Positions 15,927 to 23,596 of a stretch of 50,797 nucleotides of DNA are shown here, in pieces; the first letter of the stretch is position 1, and each line of letters begins with the position of its first letter. Below the pieces are notes generated by a model, which was not told the origin of the DNA, did no database searches, and was given only the letters and a program-made list of their open reading frames with translations. The position numbers and the translations under genes were made by a program. Origin of the DNA: JAXHUA01 sp034189695 (GTDB taxonomy: Bacteria > Chloroflexota > Dehalococcoidia > E44-bin15); the NCBI GenBank assembly GCA_034189695.1, contig JAXHUA010000139.1, positions 1-50,797 on the forward strand, read 5' to 3'.

Positions 15927-16742
15927 TCATGACTCAGGTTGCTTGTCGCAGTAGCAGTGACCCTCGCCAACGTGCCCCAGCGTTGGAAGCGTGTTGACCA
16001 GTGTCTGGTAGTCTTGCAGTGAGAGCTTGGCCTCAAGGCTGGCCAGGTCTTCATCCACTACGCCATTGTCGGCCAGTGCAGCGAACGGATCGAAGCCTGT
16101 AGCCCCGGTGTTAACGTGGTCATCGGCCGGGGCGTCGAAATCCCCGAAGACGTGGTCGAAGTGGAATGTCATCTCGACATCAGCCGTGTCGCCGCCCTCC
16201 ACTATGCCCTTGCGCTCGTCGCCGACGTATTCGCCACAGCAGTACGTGTACTCCTCTTCGATGCTGATGGTGAAGTCAATAGTGTGTCCATCCTTCTCCG
16301 CCGTACCCACGACGACCAGGGCGTAGCCCTCGGCTGGCCCCGAGGAGGCCTTCGTCATCTTCCAGGAAACGGCGTTGTAGAGGCCCACAGCCGCGTTTTC
16401 CACCTCCCCCACAAGAATGGGGTCGGCGCTTTCGTCTCCCTCAGCCAGGTCCACGGTGTATGCCGAGGGCAGGCTGGCCTCGACATCGCCCTCTATGGTC
16501 GCGCTTGTATGGGGGTCGTATGGTGGGTCTGTCTGATAGGCTGTCACCTCAGCAAGGTGGACATATACGTGGTCGAAGGTAATACTCCAACCATCTTTGG
16601 AGACAAACCCCTCTCGGACGAAGTCCTCGCCATTGGCGAGGAACTGCAATGTCCCCGCTGCTGCGGTCCCACCACAACTGATGAGTGCAACAGCGACGAG
16701 CAGCAGCGTAACAATAACCGCGACAGTCGTTGTTCTGACCAT
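15927..16742 (-). CDS. Cysteine-rich lipoprotein at the head of the nickel ECF genes
   Basis: The 271-residue protein has a lipobox signal peptide (VAVALISCGG), so it should be anchored outside the membrane. I do not recognise the family. Visible features are an acidic composition, a YTYCCGEY pair of cysteines, FHFDHVFGDFD with two His, an acidic DNGVVDEDLASLEAKL segment, and a terminal HVGEGHCYCDKQ with His and CxC. This suggests metal binding. It precedes NikL-CbiM-CbiQ-CbiO, the place where NikK occurs in NikKLMQO systems, so a metal-capture role is a reasonable inference. The ATG at 16742 has AAAGGAGGT five bases upstream. Confidence 0.7.
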   Translation of the reverse strand: MVRTTTVAVIVTLLLVAVALISCGGTAAAGTLQFLANGEDFVREGFVSKDGWSITFDHVYVHLAEVTAYQTDPPYDPHTSATIEGDVEASLPSAYTVDLAEGDESADPILVGEVENAAVGLYNAVSWKMTKASSGPAEGYALVVVGTAEKDGHTIDFTISIEEEYTYCCGEYVGDERKGIVEGGDTADVEMTFHFDHVFGDFDAPADDHVNTGATGFDPFAALADNGVVDEDLASLEAKLSLQDYQTLVNTLPTLGHVGEGHCYCDKQPES

Positions 16743-16806
16743 CAAAGACCTCCTTTGTTCAGTTTACTTCATAGAACGCGGTTCGCGTACATCCTTCTAG
16801 CTATTA

Positions 16807-16837
16807 CCGCCCAGCCGTGCCAACGGCTACCCGGCGG
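16807..16837 (-). promoter_or_regulatory. Nested stem-loop upstream of the lipoprotein/ECF genes
   Basis: AGCCGT (16813-16818), the loop GCCA and ACGGCT (16823-16828) form a perfect inner stem, flanked by CCGCC (16807-16811) and GGCGG (16833-16837). It lies in the 177 bp gap between the ABC ATPase stop and the lipoprotein start. No T-run follows on either strand, so a metal-responsive leader or processing site is as likely as a terminator. Confidence 0.35.
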
Positions 16838-16919
16838 CGTGACTTCCGTCGTTGTTCCCTGTCATGTAACGGTCCAGGCGGGTATCTTGTCCAGATGTTG
16901 CTATGAGAATGTGATTCAG

Positions 16920-18599
16920 TTAAGTTGGGTGAAACGCTGAGTGAAGGTCCGACGCACCGCCTACCAGAGTCCGGGTATGGGGGTGCACCGGAGCGGTTGT
17001 GAGCACGCTTGCCTGTCCTTCTTCGACTAGCTTTCCGTCGAACATGACGGCAATCCTGTCGCTGACCTTCCTCGCCACGGCTATGTCGTGGGTTATGAAC
17101 AACATGCTCAGGCCTCGCTGCTCCTGGAGACCCAGCATCAGCTTCATTATCTTGGCCTGGAGGCTGGGGTCAAGGAAGGCGGTGGGCTCGTCTGCTATAA
17201 GCAGACGAGGGTCAAGGACGAGGGCGCGGGCTATGGCCACTCGCTGCATCTCACCGCCGCTCAGGTGGTGCGGATACGTGTGCAGGAAGTCCTCATCGGT
17301 CGGCAGTTCCACCTCTCCGATGACTCGAATGGCCTTGCGCTCCCGCTCCTCCTTCGTGCCGATTCCCTGGATATCCAGCGGTTCCCTCACCAACTCCAGC
17401 ACCGACAGTCGGTGGCTCAGCGACTCCCCCGGGTTCTGAAAGACGATCTGGACCTGCCTGTAGAAGTCCCTGTCCCTGACGGCCACCCTCTGTCCCTCAA
17501 GGTACACCTCGCCTCCGTCGGCGGGATGAAGCCCCATGATAGTTTTGGCCAGGGTGGTCTTGCCGGAGCCGCTCTCCCCTACCAGGGCCAGGGTCTCGCC
17601 GCTCTCGATCGATAAGCTGACCCCGTCCACTGCCTTTCTCTGTCCGAAGGACTTACGCAGATTCTCGGTGGCAAGCAGGGTAATGATGCCGCCCCTGTGG
17701 CATGCAACATGCCTCCCTTGGGACGGTGTTAGCACTGGCTGTCGCGTGCTACAGGCCTCTATCGCCTGGGTGCACCGTGGGTGGAAGGGACAGCCAGCGG
17801 TTTCACGGCTCATCTTCCCTTTCACCCCCTGGAGGTCCTTGACCGTGGTCATATTGGGATACGACCTTAGTAGGGCTCGGGTGTAGGGGTGTCTCGGGCG
17901 AGACAGTACGTCTGAGGCCGACCCCATCTCCAGTATCGTCCCGGCATAGAGTACGGCCACCCTGTCAGCCAGCCTGGCGGCTGTGGCGATGTCGTGGGTG
18001 ACCAGAATGTAGGTGTGGTCTCTGGCCATGCTCTTGAGCAGGGCCACAACCTCCGCCCGGGACGTGGCGTCGAGCGAGGATACGGGCTCGTCGAGGATGA
18101 TAATTTCAGGATCGTTGGCCAGGGCCATGGCTATCAGCACCCTCTGCTGCTCCCCGCCGCTCAACTGATGGGGATAGGAATTGTGTTTCTCCCTGGGGAG
18201 GCCGGCGCGGGCCAGCAAGGCCCCAGCCTGCTCTCGTGCGTCGGGCTTGTCCCTCACGCTGTGCTCAACCATTGGCTCTATCACCTGGTCGAGCACCGTG
18301 TGCACCGGGTTCAGAGCGTTGTTCGCATTCTGGAACACCATTGAGACCTTGTTCCACCTGACCTGCTGCATCGAATGCTCGGGGAGCGCGAGTACGTTGA
18401 CGCCGTCGATGAGGACCTCGCCTCTGACTTCCGTTTCCACCAGCCTCATTATGGTCAAACCCAGGGTGGTCTTTCCCGCCCCGGACTCTCCGACTATGGC
18501 CAGGCATTCGCCCTGTTCCACATCGAGGTCTACGCCGTCGAGCACGTGGGTGCTGCCGTAGCTGACCTGGAGATTCCTGACGCTAAGCACTGGCTTCAC
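16920..18599 (-). CDS. Fused DppD-DppF type ABC transporter ATPase
   Basis: This 559-residue protein joins two oligopeptide/nickel-type ATPases. The first has Walker A GESGAGKTT, signature QLSGGEQQR, Walker B IIILDEPVSSLD, and the Cys-containing tail CPFHPRCTQAIEAC characteristic of the family. The second, from about residue 310, has GESGSGKTT, HLSGGEMQR and LLIADEPTAFLD. Most relatives encode these as two genes. The GTG start overlaps the permease by 17 bases. It energises the permeases for uptake of peptides or a metal complex. Confidence 0.9.
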   Translation of the reverse strand: MKPVLSVRNLQVSYGSTHVLDGVDLDVEQGECLAIVGESGAGKTTLGLTIMRLVETEVRGEVLIDGVNVLALPEHSMQQVRWNKVSMVFQNANNALNPVHTVLDQVIEPMVEHSVRDKPDAREQAGALLARAGLPREKHNSYPHQLSGGEQQRVLIAMALANDPEIIILDEPVSSLDATSRAEVVALLKSMARDHTYILVTHDIATAARLADRVAVLYAGTILEMGSASDVLSRPRHPYTRALLRSYPNMTTVKDLQGVKGKMSRETAGCPFHPRCTQAIEACSTRQPVLTPSQGRHVACHRGGIITLLATENLRKSFGQRKAVDGVSLSIESGETLALVGESGSGKTTLAKTIMGLHPADGGEVYLEGQRVAVRDRDFYRQVQIVFQNPGESLSHRLSVLELVREPLDIQGIGTKEERERKAIRVIGEVELPTDEDFLHTYPHHLSGGEMQRVAIARALVLDPRLLIADEPTAFLDPSLQAKIMKLMLGLQEQRGLSMLFITHDIAVARKVSDRIAVMFDGKLVEEGQASVLTTAPVHPHTRTLVGGASDLHSAFHPT

Positions 18600-19428
18600 C
18601 TCTGAGGCGGGGGTCCATCACCGGCTCCATGGAGTGGCCGATGAAGGTGATGGATACGATAAGCAGGGAAAGCGCGATGCCTGCGGGAAGTAGCCACCAG
18701 GCCCACACGTTGAGGTAGCTGTACTCCATAGCTTCCCGCATTATTACGCCCCAGCTCATGAGGTTGGGGTCGGAGATACCGATGAAGGCCAGCCCAGCCT
18801 CCATGAACACCGCCCTTCTCATGGTGTAGACGAACTCCACCAGCAGGATGGGGCCGAGGTCTGGCACTATGTGGCGGCGCATCAGGTACCGCGTGCCCGC
18901 ACCGAACGACCGTGCGGCGGCCACGTGCAGCTCTTCTTTCAGTGAGAGAGCCTGTGCTCGCACGATGCGAGCGCCGCCCTGCCAGCCGAGCAGAGACAGC
19001 AGGACGATAATGGTCCACATATTGGGCCGCAGGTAAGCGGCCACCAGAATCAAGACGATTATGATGGGGATGACGATGAGAGCGTCGACTACCCTCATGA
19101 CAATGCTGTCATAGACACCGCCTATGAGCGCCGCCGAGGTGCCCACTATGGCCGCCAGCAGTGTGGAAAGGAGGCCAACCGAGATCCCGACGAGCAGCGA
19201 CGTTCTGGCCCCGTACACGAGCTGGCCCCATATGTCTTGCCCCACGTGGTTGGTGCCCAGGGGGTGACTCCAGGATGGGGCCAGGAACGAGTGGACACTC
19301 TGGGCTATGGGGTCGTAGCCGGCAAGCAAGGGGGCGAAGAGGGCCAGCAGCACTATCACGGCGAATGCGGCGATGCCGAATCTTCCCGGGCTGCTGTGAG
19401 TTACTTCCTTCTTGAGATCAACGTGCAT
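18583..19428 (-). CDS. ABC transporter permease, DppC/NikC type
   Basis: The 281-residue membrane protein has about six hydrophobic helices and the DppC-type coupling segment: ARIVRAQALSLKEELHVAAARSFGAG followed by RHIVPDLGPILLV. The N-terminal extracytoplasmic part has HPLGTNHVGQDIWGQLVYGAR, the usual DppC signature. The ATG at 19428 has GAGGG upstream and overlaps the dppB-like gene by 11 bases, so the longer frame to 19554 is rejected. It forms the import channel with the DppB-type partner. Confidence 0.88.
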   Translation of the reverse strand: MHVDLKKEVTHSSPGRFGIAAFAVIVLLALFAPLLAGYDPIAQSVHSFLAPSWSHPLGTNHVGQDIWGQLVYGARTSLLVGISVGLLSTLLAAIVGTSAALIGGVYDSIVMRVVDALIVIPIIIVLILVAAYLRPNMWTIIVLLSLLGWQGGARIVRAQALSLKEELHVAAARSFGAGTRYLMRRHIVPDLGPILLVEFVYTMRRAVFMEAGLAFIGISDPNLMSWGVIMREAMEYSYLNVWAWWLLPAGIALSLLIVSITFIGHSMEPVMDPRLRGEASA

Positions 19429-20395
19429 AGCTAACCCTCGGGTCCAGTCTGGAATAGGAGAGGTCCACCAGGAAGTTGGCCGCCAGGACAAGCACGGCCA
19501 CCAGGAGAAGGACTCCCTGGATAACGGCGTAGTCGCGGAATAGCAGGGCCTCATAAGTGAGGTAGCCCAGGCCGGGGAAGGAGAAGACTATCTCAACGAA
19601 GAGGGTGCCGGTGACCAGTCTGCCGAGCCAGATGCCGGTCATGGTAACGACCGGCAGCATGGAGTTGCGCCCTGCATGGCGGTACTTGAGAAGCCGCTGG
19701 GAAAGGCCCTTCGCCCTGGCGGTGAGCATGTAGGGCTCCTTGAGCACGGTAATCATTGTGTTCCGGGTGAGCAGGTAGCCGCTGGCCAGATGTGCCAGCG
19801 TAAGCGAGGTCACTGGCAGCGCCAGGTGTTTCAGAACATCCAGCACGAGGGCGCCTCCGGAGAGGCCGGAATAGGGGGTCATCGCGCCGGCGAGGGGCAG
19901 AACACCCAGGATTACACCGAAGACGAGGAGCAGGACGATTCCTACGAAGAAGTCGGGGAAGCCGTTGAGAGCCATGAGCCCGGCGAGCATACTCCGGTCG
20001 GTCCTGGTGCCGCGACGCCAGCCCGATTCGATGCCGAGCACCACGCCGAGCACCGTAGACAGGGCCAAAGACAGACCCACGAGCAGCAGGGTCCATGGAA
20101 GCCGGCCCAGAATCACCTGGAACACTGGAGCGTTGTAGTAGTAGGAATAGCCCAGGTCACCGCGGAAAAGGGCGGCGAAGTAGGCTCCCAGTTGCTGCCA
20201 CAACGTCTGGTCCAGCGAGAAGCGGTGCACCAGCTCCGCCTGTAGTTGCGGAGACATCTGCACCAGCGCTTCCCTGCCGTAGATGGTCATGAGCGGGTCG
20301 CCCGGCATCAGGCGGGGGAGAATGAAGTTCAGCGACAGGATGAGCAGCAGCGCGATGGCGTACGTCAACGCGTTGCGCTTGCTCAGCATACGCAT
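19418..20395 (-). CDS. ABC transporter permease, DppB/NikB type
   Basis: The 325-residue membrane protein begins with a short N-terminal helix and LPRLMPGDPLMTIYG, the conserved DppB N-terminus, and carries the coupling loop ARAKGLSQRLLKYRHAGRN and a terminal FSFPGLGYLTYEALLFRDY. The ATG at 20395 has GGAG six bases upstream and follows the TrmO-like gene by 19 bp. Upstream in-frame codons would overlap that gene. It pairs with the DppC-type permease. Confidence 0.88.
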   Translation of the reverse strand: MRMLSKRNALTYAIALLLILSLNFILPRLMPGDPLMTIYGREALVQMSPQLQAELVHRFSLDQTLWQQLGAYFAALFRGDLGYSYYYNAPVFQVILGRLPWTLLLVGLSLALSTVLGVVLGIESGWRRGTRTDRSMLAGLMALNGFPDFFVGIVLLLVFGVILGVLPLAGAMTPYSGLSGGALVLDVLKHLALPVTSLTLAHLASGYLLTRNTMITVLKEPYMLTARAKGLSQRLLKYRHAGRNSMLPVVTMTGIWLGRLVTGTLFVEIVFSFPGLGYLTYEALLFRDYAVIQGVLLLVAVLVLAANFLVDLSYSRLDPRVSYAR

Positions 20396-20414
20396 CTCAG
20401 TCTCCGTCCGTGCA

Positions 20415-20996
20415 TCATTCCTTGCCGTGCGCCGGGCCTGAGCGTGGCGGTCTGCCACCGAGTCCGCGCTGGACCTGTGCCATCCACTCAGAAACCTGCA
20501 CGTCTCGGACCCTGTAGTAGTACGGGGTGTAGGGCTTTATGTCTATCACAGGGCTGCCATCAACGGCCTCAAGCCCCTCCACCACCAGCACATTGCCTCT
20601 GCGCTCGAGAAGGCGGACCACGGTCACGGAAATCGGGTTGGGCCTGGCCGGGCTGCAAGTGGCGAAGATGCCGGTCAGAGGCAGGTCCTTTCTTCCCATT
20701 GGATGTACCTTCGTCATCGACCGGGCCTGCTGCGGGACCAGGTGGGCCCAGTAGAGCACCAGAAGGTGGGAGAAACCGTCAATGCCGTCGAGGATGCCCG
20801 TCAGGTCGTCATCGACCACGAGCTCGGCGATGGCATCGCGTTCCTCCCGGGCCCTCTCCGCGCCGGCCCCCCAGTGCAGGTCGCCCCGCTTCGGGACAAG
20901 GCTCGGCTGCTTCAGGACGCTGCGGACAATCCCGACAGGCCTCAGTCGTATGTCCGGGGCGCTGGCGCTTCTCTCAGACTCACTCGTGTGTTCCAT
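20415..20996 (-). CDS. TrmO/TsaA-type (UPF0066) methyltransferase-like protein
   Basis: The 193-residue protein matches the TsaA/VirR/UPF0066 fold whose E. coli member TrmO methylates t6A37 of tRNA using SAM. Seen here are RPVGIVRSVLKQ at the start, DDLTGILDGIDGFSHLLVLYW, FATCSPARPNPISVTVVRLL (the RPNPI SAM/substrate motif), GLEAVDGSPVIDIKPYTPYY and a C-terminal extension. It sits between the substrate-binding protein (12 bp gap) and the permeases (19 bp gap), so it is cotranscribed with a transporter. That suggests it may act on a small molecule such as a metal-binding ligand rather than tRNA (inference). Confidence 0.82.
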   Translation of the reverse strand: MEHTSESERSASAPDIRLRPVGIVRSVLKQPSLVPKRGDLHWGAGAERAREERDAIAELVVDDDLTGILDGIDGFSHLLVLYWAHLVPQQARSMTKVHPMGRKDLPLTGIFATCSPARPNPISVTVVRLLERRGNVLVVEGLEAVDGSPVIDIKPYTPYYYRVRDVQVSEWMAQVQRGLGGRPPRSGPAHGKE

Positions 20997-21008
20997 CGTC
21001 TCTGCACG

Positions 21009-22601
21009 CTAGGAGCCATCCGGTGCGAGGAAGGCCACCTTGTTCAAGGGAATGGGTATGCCCGATGCGACGCCGCCCTCCGTGTAGAAGAGCTCCACTG
21101 TGCCGTCACGGGCCCAGTACCAGTCGGGGTAATAGAGCGTTAGCGCTGGGACTTCCTCAGCGTAGACTGCCTGGATCTCCTGGACTATCTGCAACCTCTG
21201 TTCGGGGTCCATCTCGTGGGCCTGGTCTTCGAGAAGCTGGTTCAGTGTCTCATTCTCGGTGTAGCGAGCGCTGTTGAACCCATCCGCCGTTATCACCCGG
21301 GGCAGTATGGACGGCTCATAGAGACCGCCATGTCCATATATCGCCAGGTCGAAGTCCCAGGCGTCGACTCTGGCATCAAGCGTCGCCCCTTCCAGCGTGA
21401 CAAGGTTCACCTTCAGGCCGAGGTCCTCCAGCTCCTGTTGAACGAACTGGCCGACCTCCTTGAAGCCGTACGCGGTCTGGCTGAGTATCACCACCTCCAG
21501 CGGTGTCCCGTCCTTGCTGAGATAGCCGTTCTCCAGCTCGTATCCCAGCGATGCAAGCAGTTGCTGCGCCGTTGCCGGATCGTACTCATACATCTCGATG
21601 TCCGGGTTGTACCACTGGTTGTCGGGCGGCAGCAGGCCGGGACTTCCCGCTATGCCGTAGCCACGCTGGGTGATGTCGACGAGTTCCTCCCTATCGATGG
21701 CGTAGGCGAGAGCCTGCCGGAACTCCCTGGAGGAGAATGGCTCCCTGGTGTGGTTGATGAGCAGCTTGGCGTTCCACGAGTAGGATGAACGCAGAATGGT
21801 GAAGCCGTCAGCTTGCAGCGTGTCGACCAACTCCGCCGGGATATCGGCTGCGCTGGCGCTGCCCTGCTGCAACGCCGTGGGCGCCATCTCCTCGCTCACC
21901 TTGTCGAATATGATGGAGGCGACCGCTGGTTCGCCCTGATAGTAGTCTTCGTACGCCTTGTAGAGGTATGTCCCGTGCTCCTTGCTGTAGTCGGCCAGCG
22001 TGAAGGGCCCGGTGCCGATCACCGCTTGCGGCTCGGTGAAGGTAGCGGGGTCGTCCACGGATTCCCACACATGCCGTGGGAGGATGACCATGGTCCCGGC
22101 CACGTCGGTCAGGAACGGAGCATAGGGCTGCTCCAGGTAGAGCTTGATTGAATAGTCGTCGATAACCTCCACTTCACTCACGCCGGTCGGCCCGATGAGT
22201 GTGACGAAGGGCAGGGGATGCGCCTTGACGTATTCAATGGTGAAGGCCACGTCGTCCGCATCGAAAGCCTCGCCATCGTGCCAGGTCACTCCCTCACGCA
22301 ACTGGAAGAGGTACGCCGTGTCGGCGTCGATGTACTGCCAGCTTTCGGCAAGCGCCGGGATGAACCCGTCCTCGTCCTTCCAGACGAGGGTGTCGAAGAT
22401 AAGGCTCATTCGAATGTAACCGGGTCCCCTGGAGTAGTGGGCATAGGGCGAAGGGTAGCCCCAGTCGCCGGTGGGGTCGGTAACGGTGTAGGTCACTTCC
22501 CCCGAAGACCCGGGTGAACAGGCCGCCGACGCCAGCAGCAGGGCTGGCAGAGTGACCAGGACCGCCAGGACGAGCACGAACCGTCTGGCTCCATCGCTCA
22601 T
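21009..22601 (-). CDS. ABC transporter solute-binding lipoprotein (family 5)
   Basis: The 530-residue protein has a lipoprotein signal (LPALLLASAACSPG) and the family-5 extracytoplasmic solute-binding fold: YLFQLREGVTWHDGEAFDADDVAFTIEYV, IGTGPFTLADY and REFRQALAYAIDREELVDI. This family serves dipeptide, oligopeptide and nickel importers (DppA, OppA, NikA). The ligand cannot be read from sequence; the downstream nickel-type ECF genes and the upstream Fur gene favour a metal complex. The ATG at 22601 gives a proper signal peptide and has GGAGG about ten bases upstream. Confidence 0.88.
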   Translation of the reverse strand: MSDGARRFVLVLAVLVTLPALLLASAACSPGSSGEVTYTVTDPTGDWGYPSPYAHYSRGPGYIRMSLIFDTLVWKDEDGFIPALAESWQYIDADTAYLFQLREGVTWHDGEAFDADDVAFTIEYVKAHPLPFVTLIGPTGVSEVEVIDDYSIKLYLEQPYAPFLTDVAGTMVILPRHVWESVDDPATFTEPQAVIGTGPFTLADYSKEHGTYLYKAYEDYYQGEPAVASIIFDKVSEEMAPTALQQGSASAADIPAELVDTLQADGFTILRSSYSWNAKLLINHTREPFSSREFRQALAYAIDREELVDITQRGYGIAGSPGLLPPDNQWYNPDIEMYEYDPATAQQLLASLGYELENGYLSKDGTPLEVVILSQTAYGFKEVGQFVQQELEDLGLKVNLVTLEGATLDARVDAWDFDLAIYGHGGLYEPSILPRVITADGFNSARYTENETLNQLLEDQAHEMDPEQRLQIVQEIQAVYAEEVPALTLYYPDWYWARDGTVELFYTEGGVASGIPIPLNKVAFLAPDGS

Positions 22602-22678
22602 GTTGCTGCATCCTCCTCGACCAGATTCATTCACGTGTACAGGCATTGAGCCGCCGCCGTTCCGGGACGGCGCGCCAG

Positions 22679-22700
22679 TTGCTTTCGCTAGCAATTGCAA
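22679..22700 (-). promoter_or_regulatory. Candidate Fur-family operator upstream of the ABC importer
   Basis: TTGCT-N6-AGCAA (22679-22694) is directly followed by TTGCAA (22695-22700) in the AT-rich part of the 128 bp gap between the Fur-family gene and the binding protein. TTGCAA half-sites recall Nur (nickel) operators, but the spacing is not identical. A GCCGT/ACGGC hairpin lies nearby in the same gap. Confidence 0.35.
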
Positions 22701-22729
22701 ATATTCGCGTTAACAGGCAAAAAGAGAGA

Positions 22730-23152
22730 CTAACCGGCGCATTCGTCGCAGACGCCGAAGACGGCCACATGCTCGAACTCGGCCTGGAAGCGGTACCTGT
22801 CGCTCAGGTCCTTGCGCAGGCGCTCGAAGGCTGACCCGTCGATGTCCTGGATCTTGCCACAGTTGCGGCAGACCAGATGATGGTGATGCGCCTTTCCAGC
22901 AGGGTGGTACACCAGGCGCCCGCCGCCGAGGTTGGTCTCGGCAACCAGGCCAAGCTCCTTCAACAGCTCAAGCGTGCGGTAGATGGTCGATATGTTGATG
23001 TAGGGATACCTGGCCAGCGCCTGGCGGTGGATCTCCTCGGCGCTGATGTGGTCGTCGCTGGTCTCAACAGCGTCCAGGACAATCATTCGCTGCGGAGTGA
23101 GGCGATAGCCTTTCTCGCGCAGGGCCTCTGACAAGCTCTTTCCACGTCTCAT
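22730..23152 (-). CDS. Fur-family metal-responsive regulator
   Basis: The 140-residue protein has the Fur winged helix (RLTPQRMIVLDAV, HISAEEIHRQA, NISTIYRTLELLKELGLV) and the dimerisation domain with HHHHLVCRNCGK, where Cys95 and Cys98 pair with Cys135 and Cys138 of VCDEC as the structural zinc site. The His-rich stretch (89-92) is the sensing region. Whether it senses iron, zinc, nickel or manganese is not readable. Its place just upstream of a nickel-type uptake locus suggests a Nur-like role (inference). The ATG at 23152 matches family length; the longer frame adds unrelated sequence. Confidence 0.9.
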   Translation of the reverse strand: MRRGKSLSEALREKGYRLTPQRMIVLDAVETSDDHISAEEIHRQALARYPYINISTIYRTLELLKELGLVAETNLGGGRLVYHPAGKAHHHHLVCRNCGKIQDIDGSAFERLRKDLSDRYRFQAEFEHVAVFGVCDECAG

Positions 23153-23166
23153 CGCTCTGCCGCTAC

Positions 23167-23196
23167 AGTCTACCACAGGCCGGCGGCATGGTGCAA
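23167..23196 (-). promoter_or_regulatory. Candidate promoter of the Fur-family gene
   Basis: On the minus strand TTGCAC (23196-23191), an 18 bp spacer and TAGACT (23172-23167) lie just 14 bases before the ATG at 23152, which predicts a very short leader. The match is moderate. Confidence 0.4.
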
Positions 23197-23354
23197 TAGG
23201 TTGCATCGGCATTCGGTACCAGTAGCGGCATGTTGCAGTCCGCCCATCGGGCTGCGCCTGGTCACGTTTCGGTGCCACGTGTAGCGGAGTGTCACTGCCG
23301 TCGCCCCCGGGCTCGCCTAGTCGCCGCAGCGCGCGTGCTTAGCTATGGCGGGAC

Positions 23355-23384
23355 TTGACATTTCACGTATGGAGCAATTATAGT
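23355..23384 (+). promoter_or_regulatory. Promoter of the DUF5679 mini-gene
   Basis: TTGACA (23355-23360), an 18 bp spacer and TATAGT (23379-23384) form a strong sigma-70-like promoter. The leader of about 20 nt holds AGGAGGTGAT, a near-perfect anti-16S match, before the ATG at 23412. Confidence 0.65.
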
Positions 23385-23411
23385 CAACTAGCTTGAAAGG
23401 AGGTGATAGGG

Positions 23412-23555
23412 ATGGCGGAGGCCTACTGCTTCAAGTGCAGAGCCAAGAAGGAGATCAAGAATCCCGAGAAGGTCACCTTGAAGAACGGAAGGCCGGCCAT
23501 TCGAGGTGTGTGCCCCACGTGCGGGACCAAGGTGTTTCGCATTGGGAAGAGCTGA
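23412..23555 (+). CDS. DUF5679 zinc-ribbon mini-protein (47 aa)
   Basis: A 47-residue frame starts at the ATG at 23412 and ends at the TGA at 23555. It reads YCFKCRAKKEIKNPEKVTLK, then NGRPAIRGVCPTCGTKVFRI, matching DUF5679. CxxC pairs at each end make a zinc ribbon, and the protein is strongly basic. Families of this kind are small cytosolic proteins of unknown role, perhaps nucleic-acid binding. The strong promoter and ribosome-binding site suggest high expression. It converges on the PHP gene at 23597. Confidence 0.85.
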   Translation: MAEAYCFKCRAKKEIKNPEKVTLKNGRPAIRGVCPTCGTKVFRIGKS

Positions 23556-23596
23556 CCCGTACAGCACGTGGGCGTGACCAAGCTGCCGGGCGAGCC

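Noticed and set aside
16746..16919. Cobalamin or NiCo riboswitch before the ECF genes
   Set aside because: A stem-loop exists, but I could not recognise the conserved core of either riboswitch.
20246..21277. 343-codon plus-strand frame opposite the TrmO-like and binding-protein genes
   Set aside because: It is an antisense shadow with low-complexity Arg/Pro/Ser composition. The minus-strand genes have family motifs.
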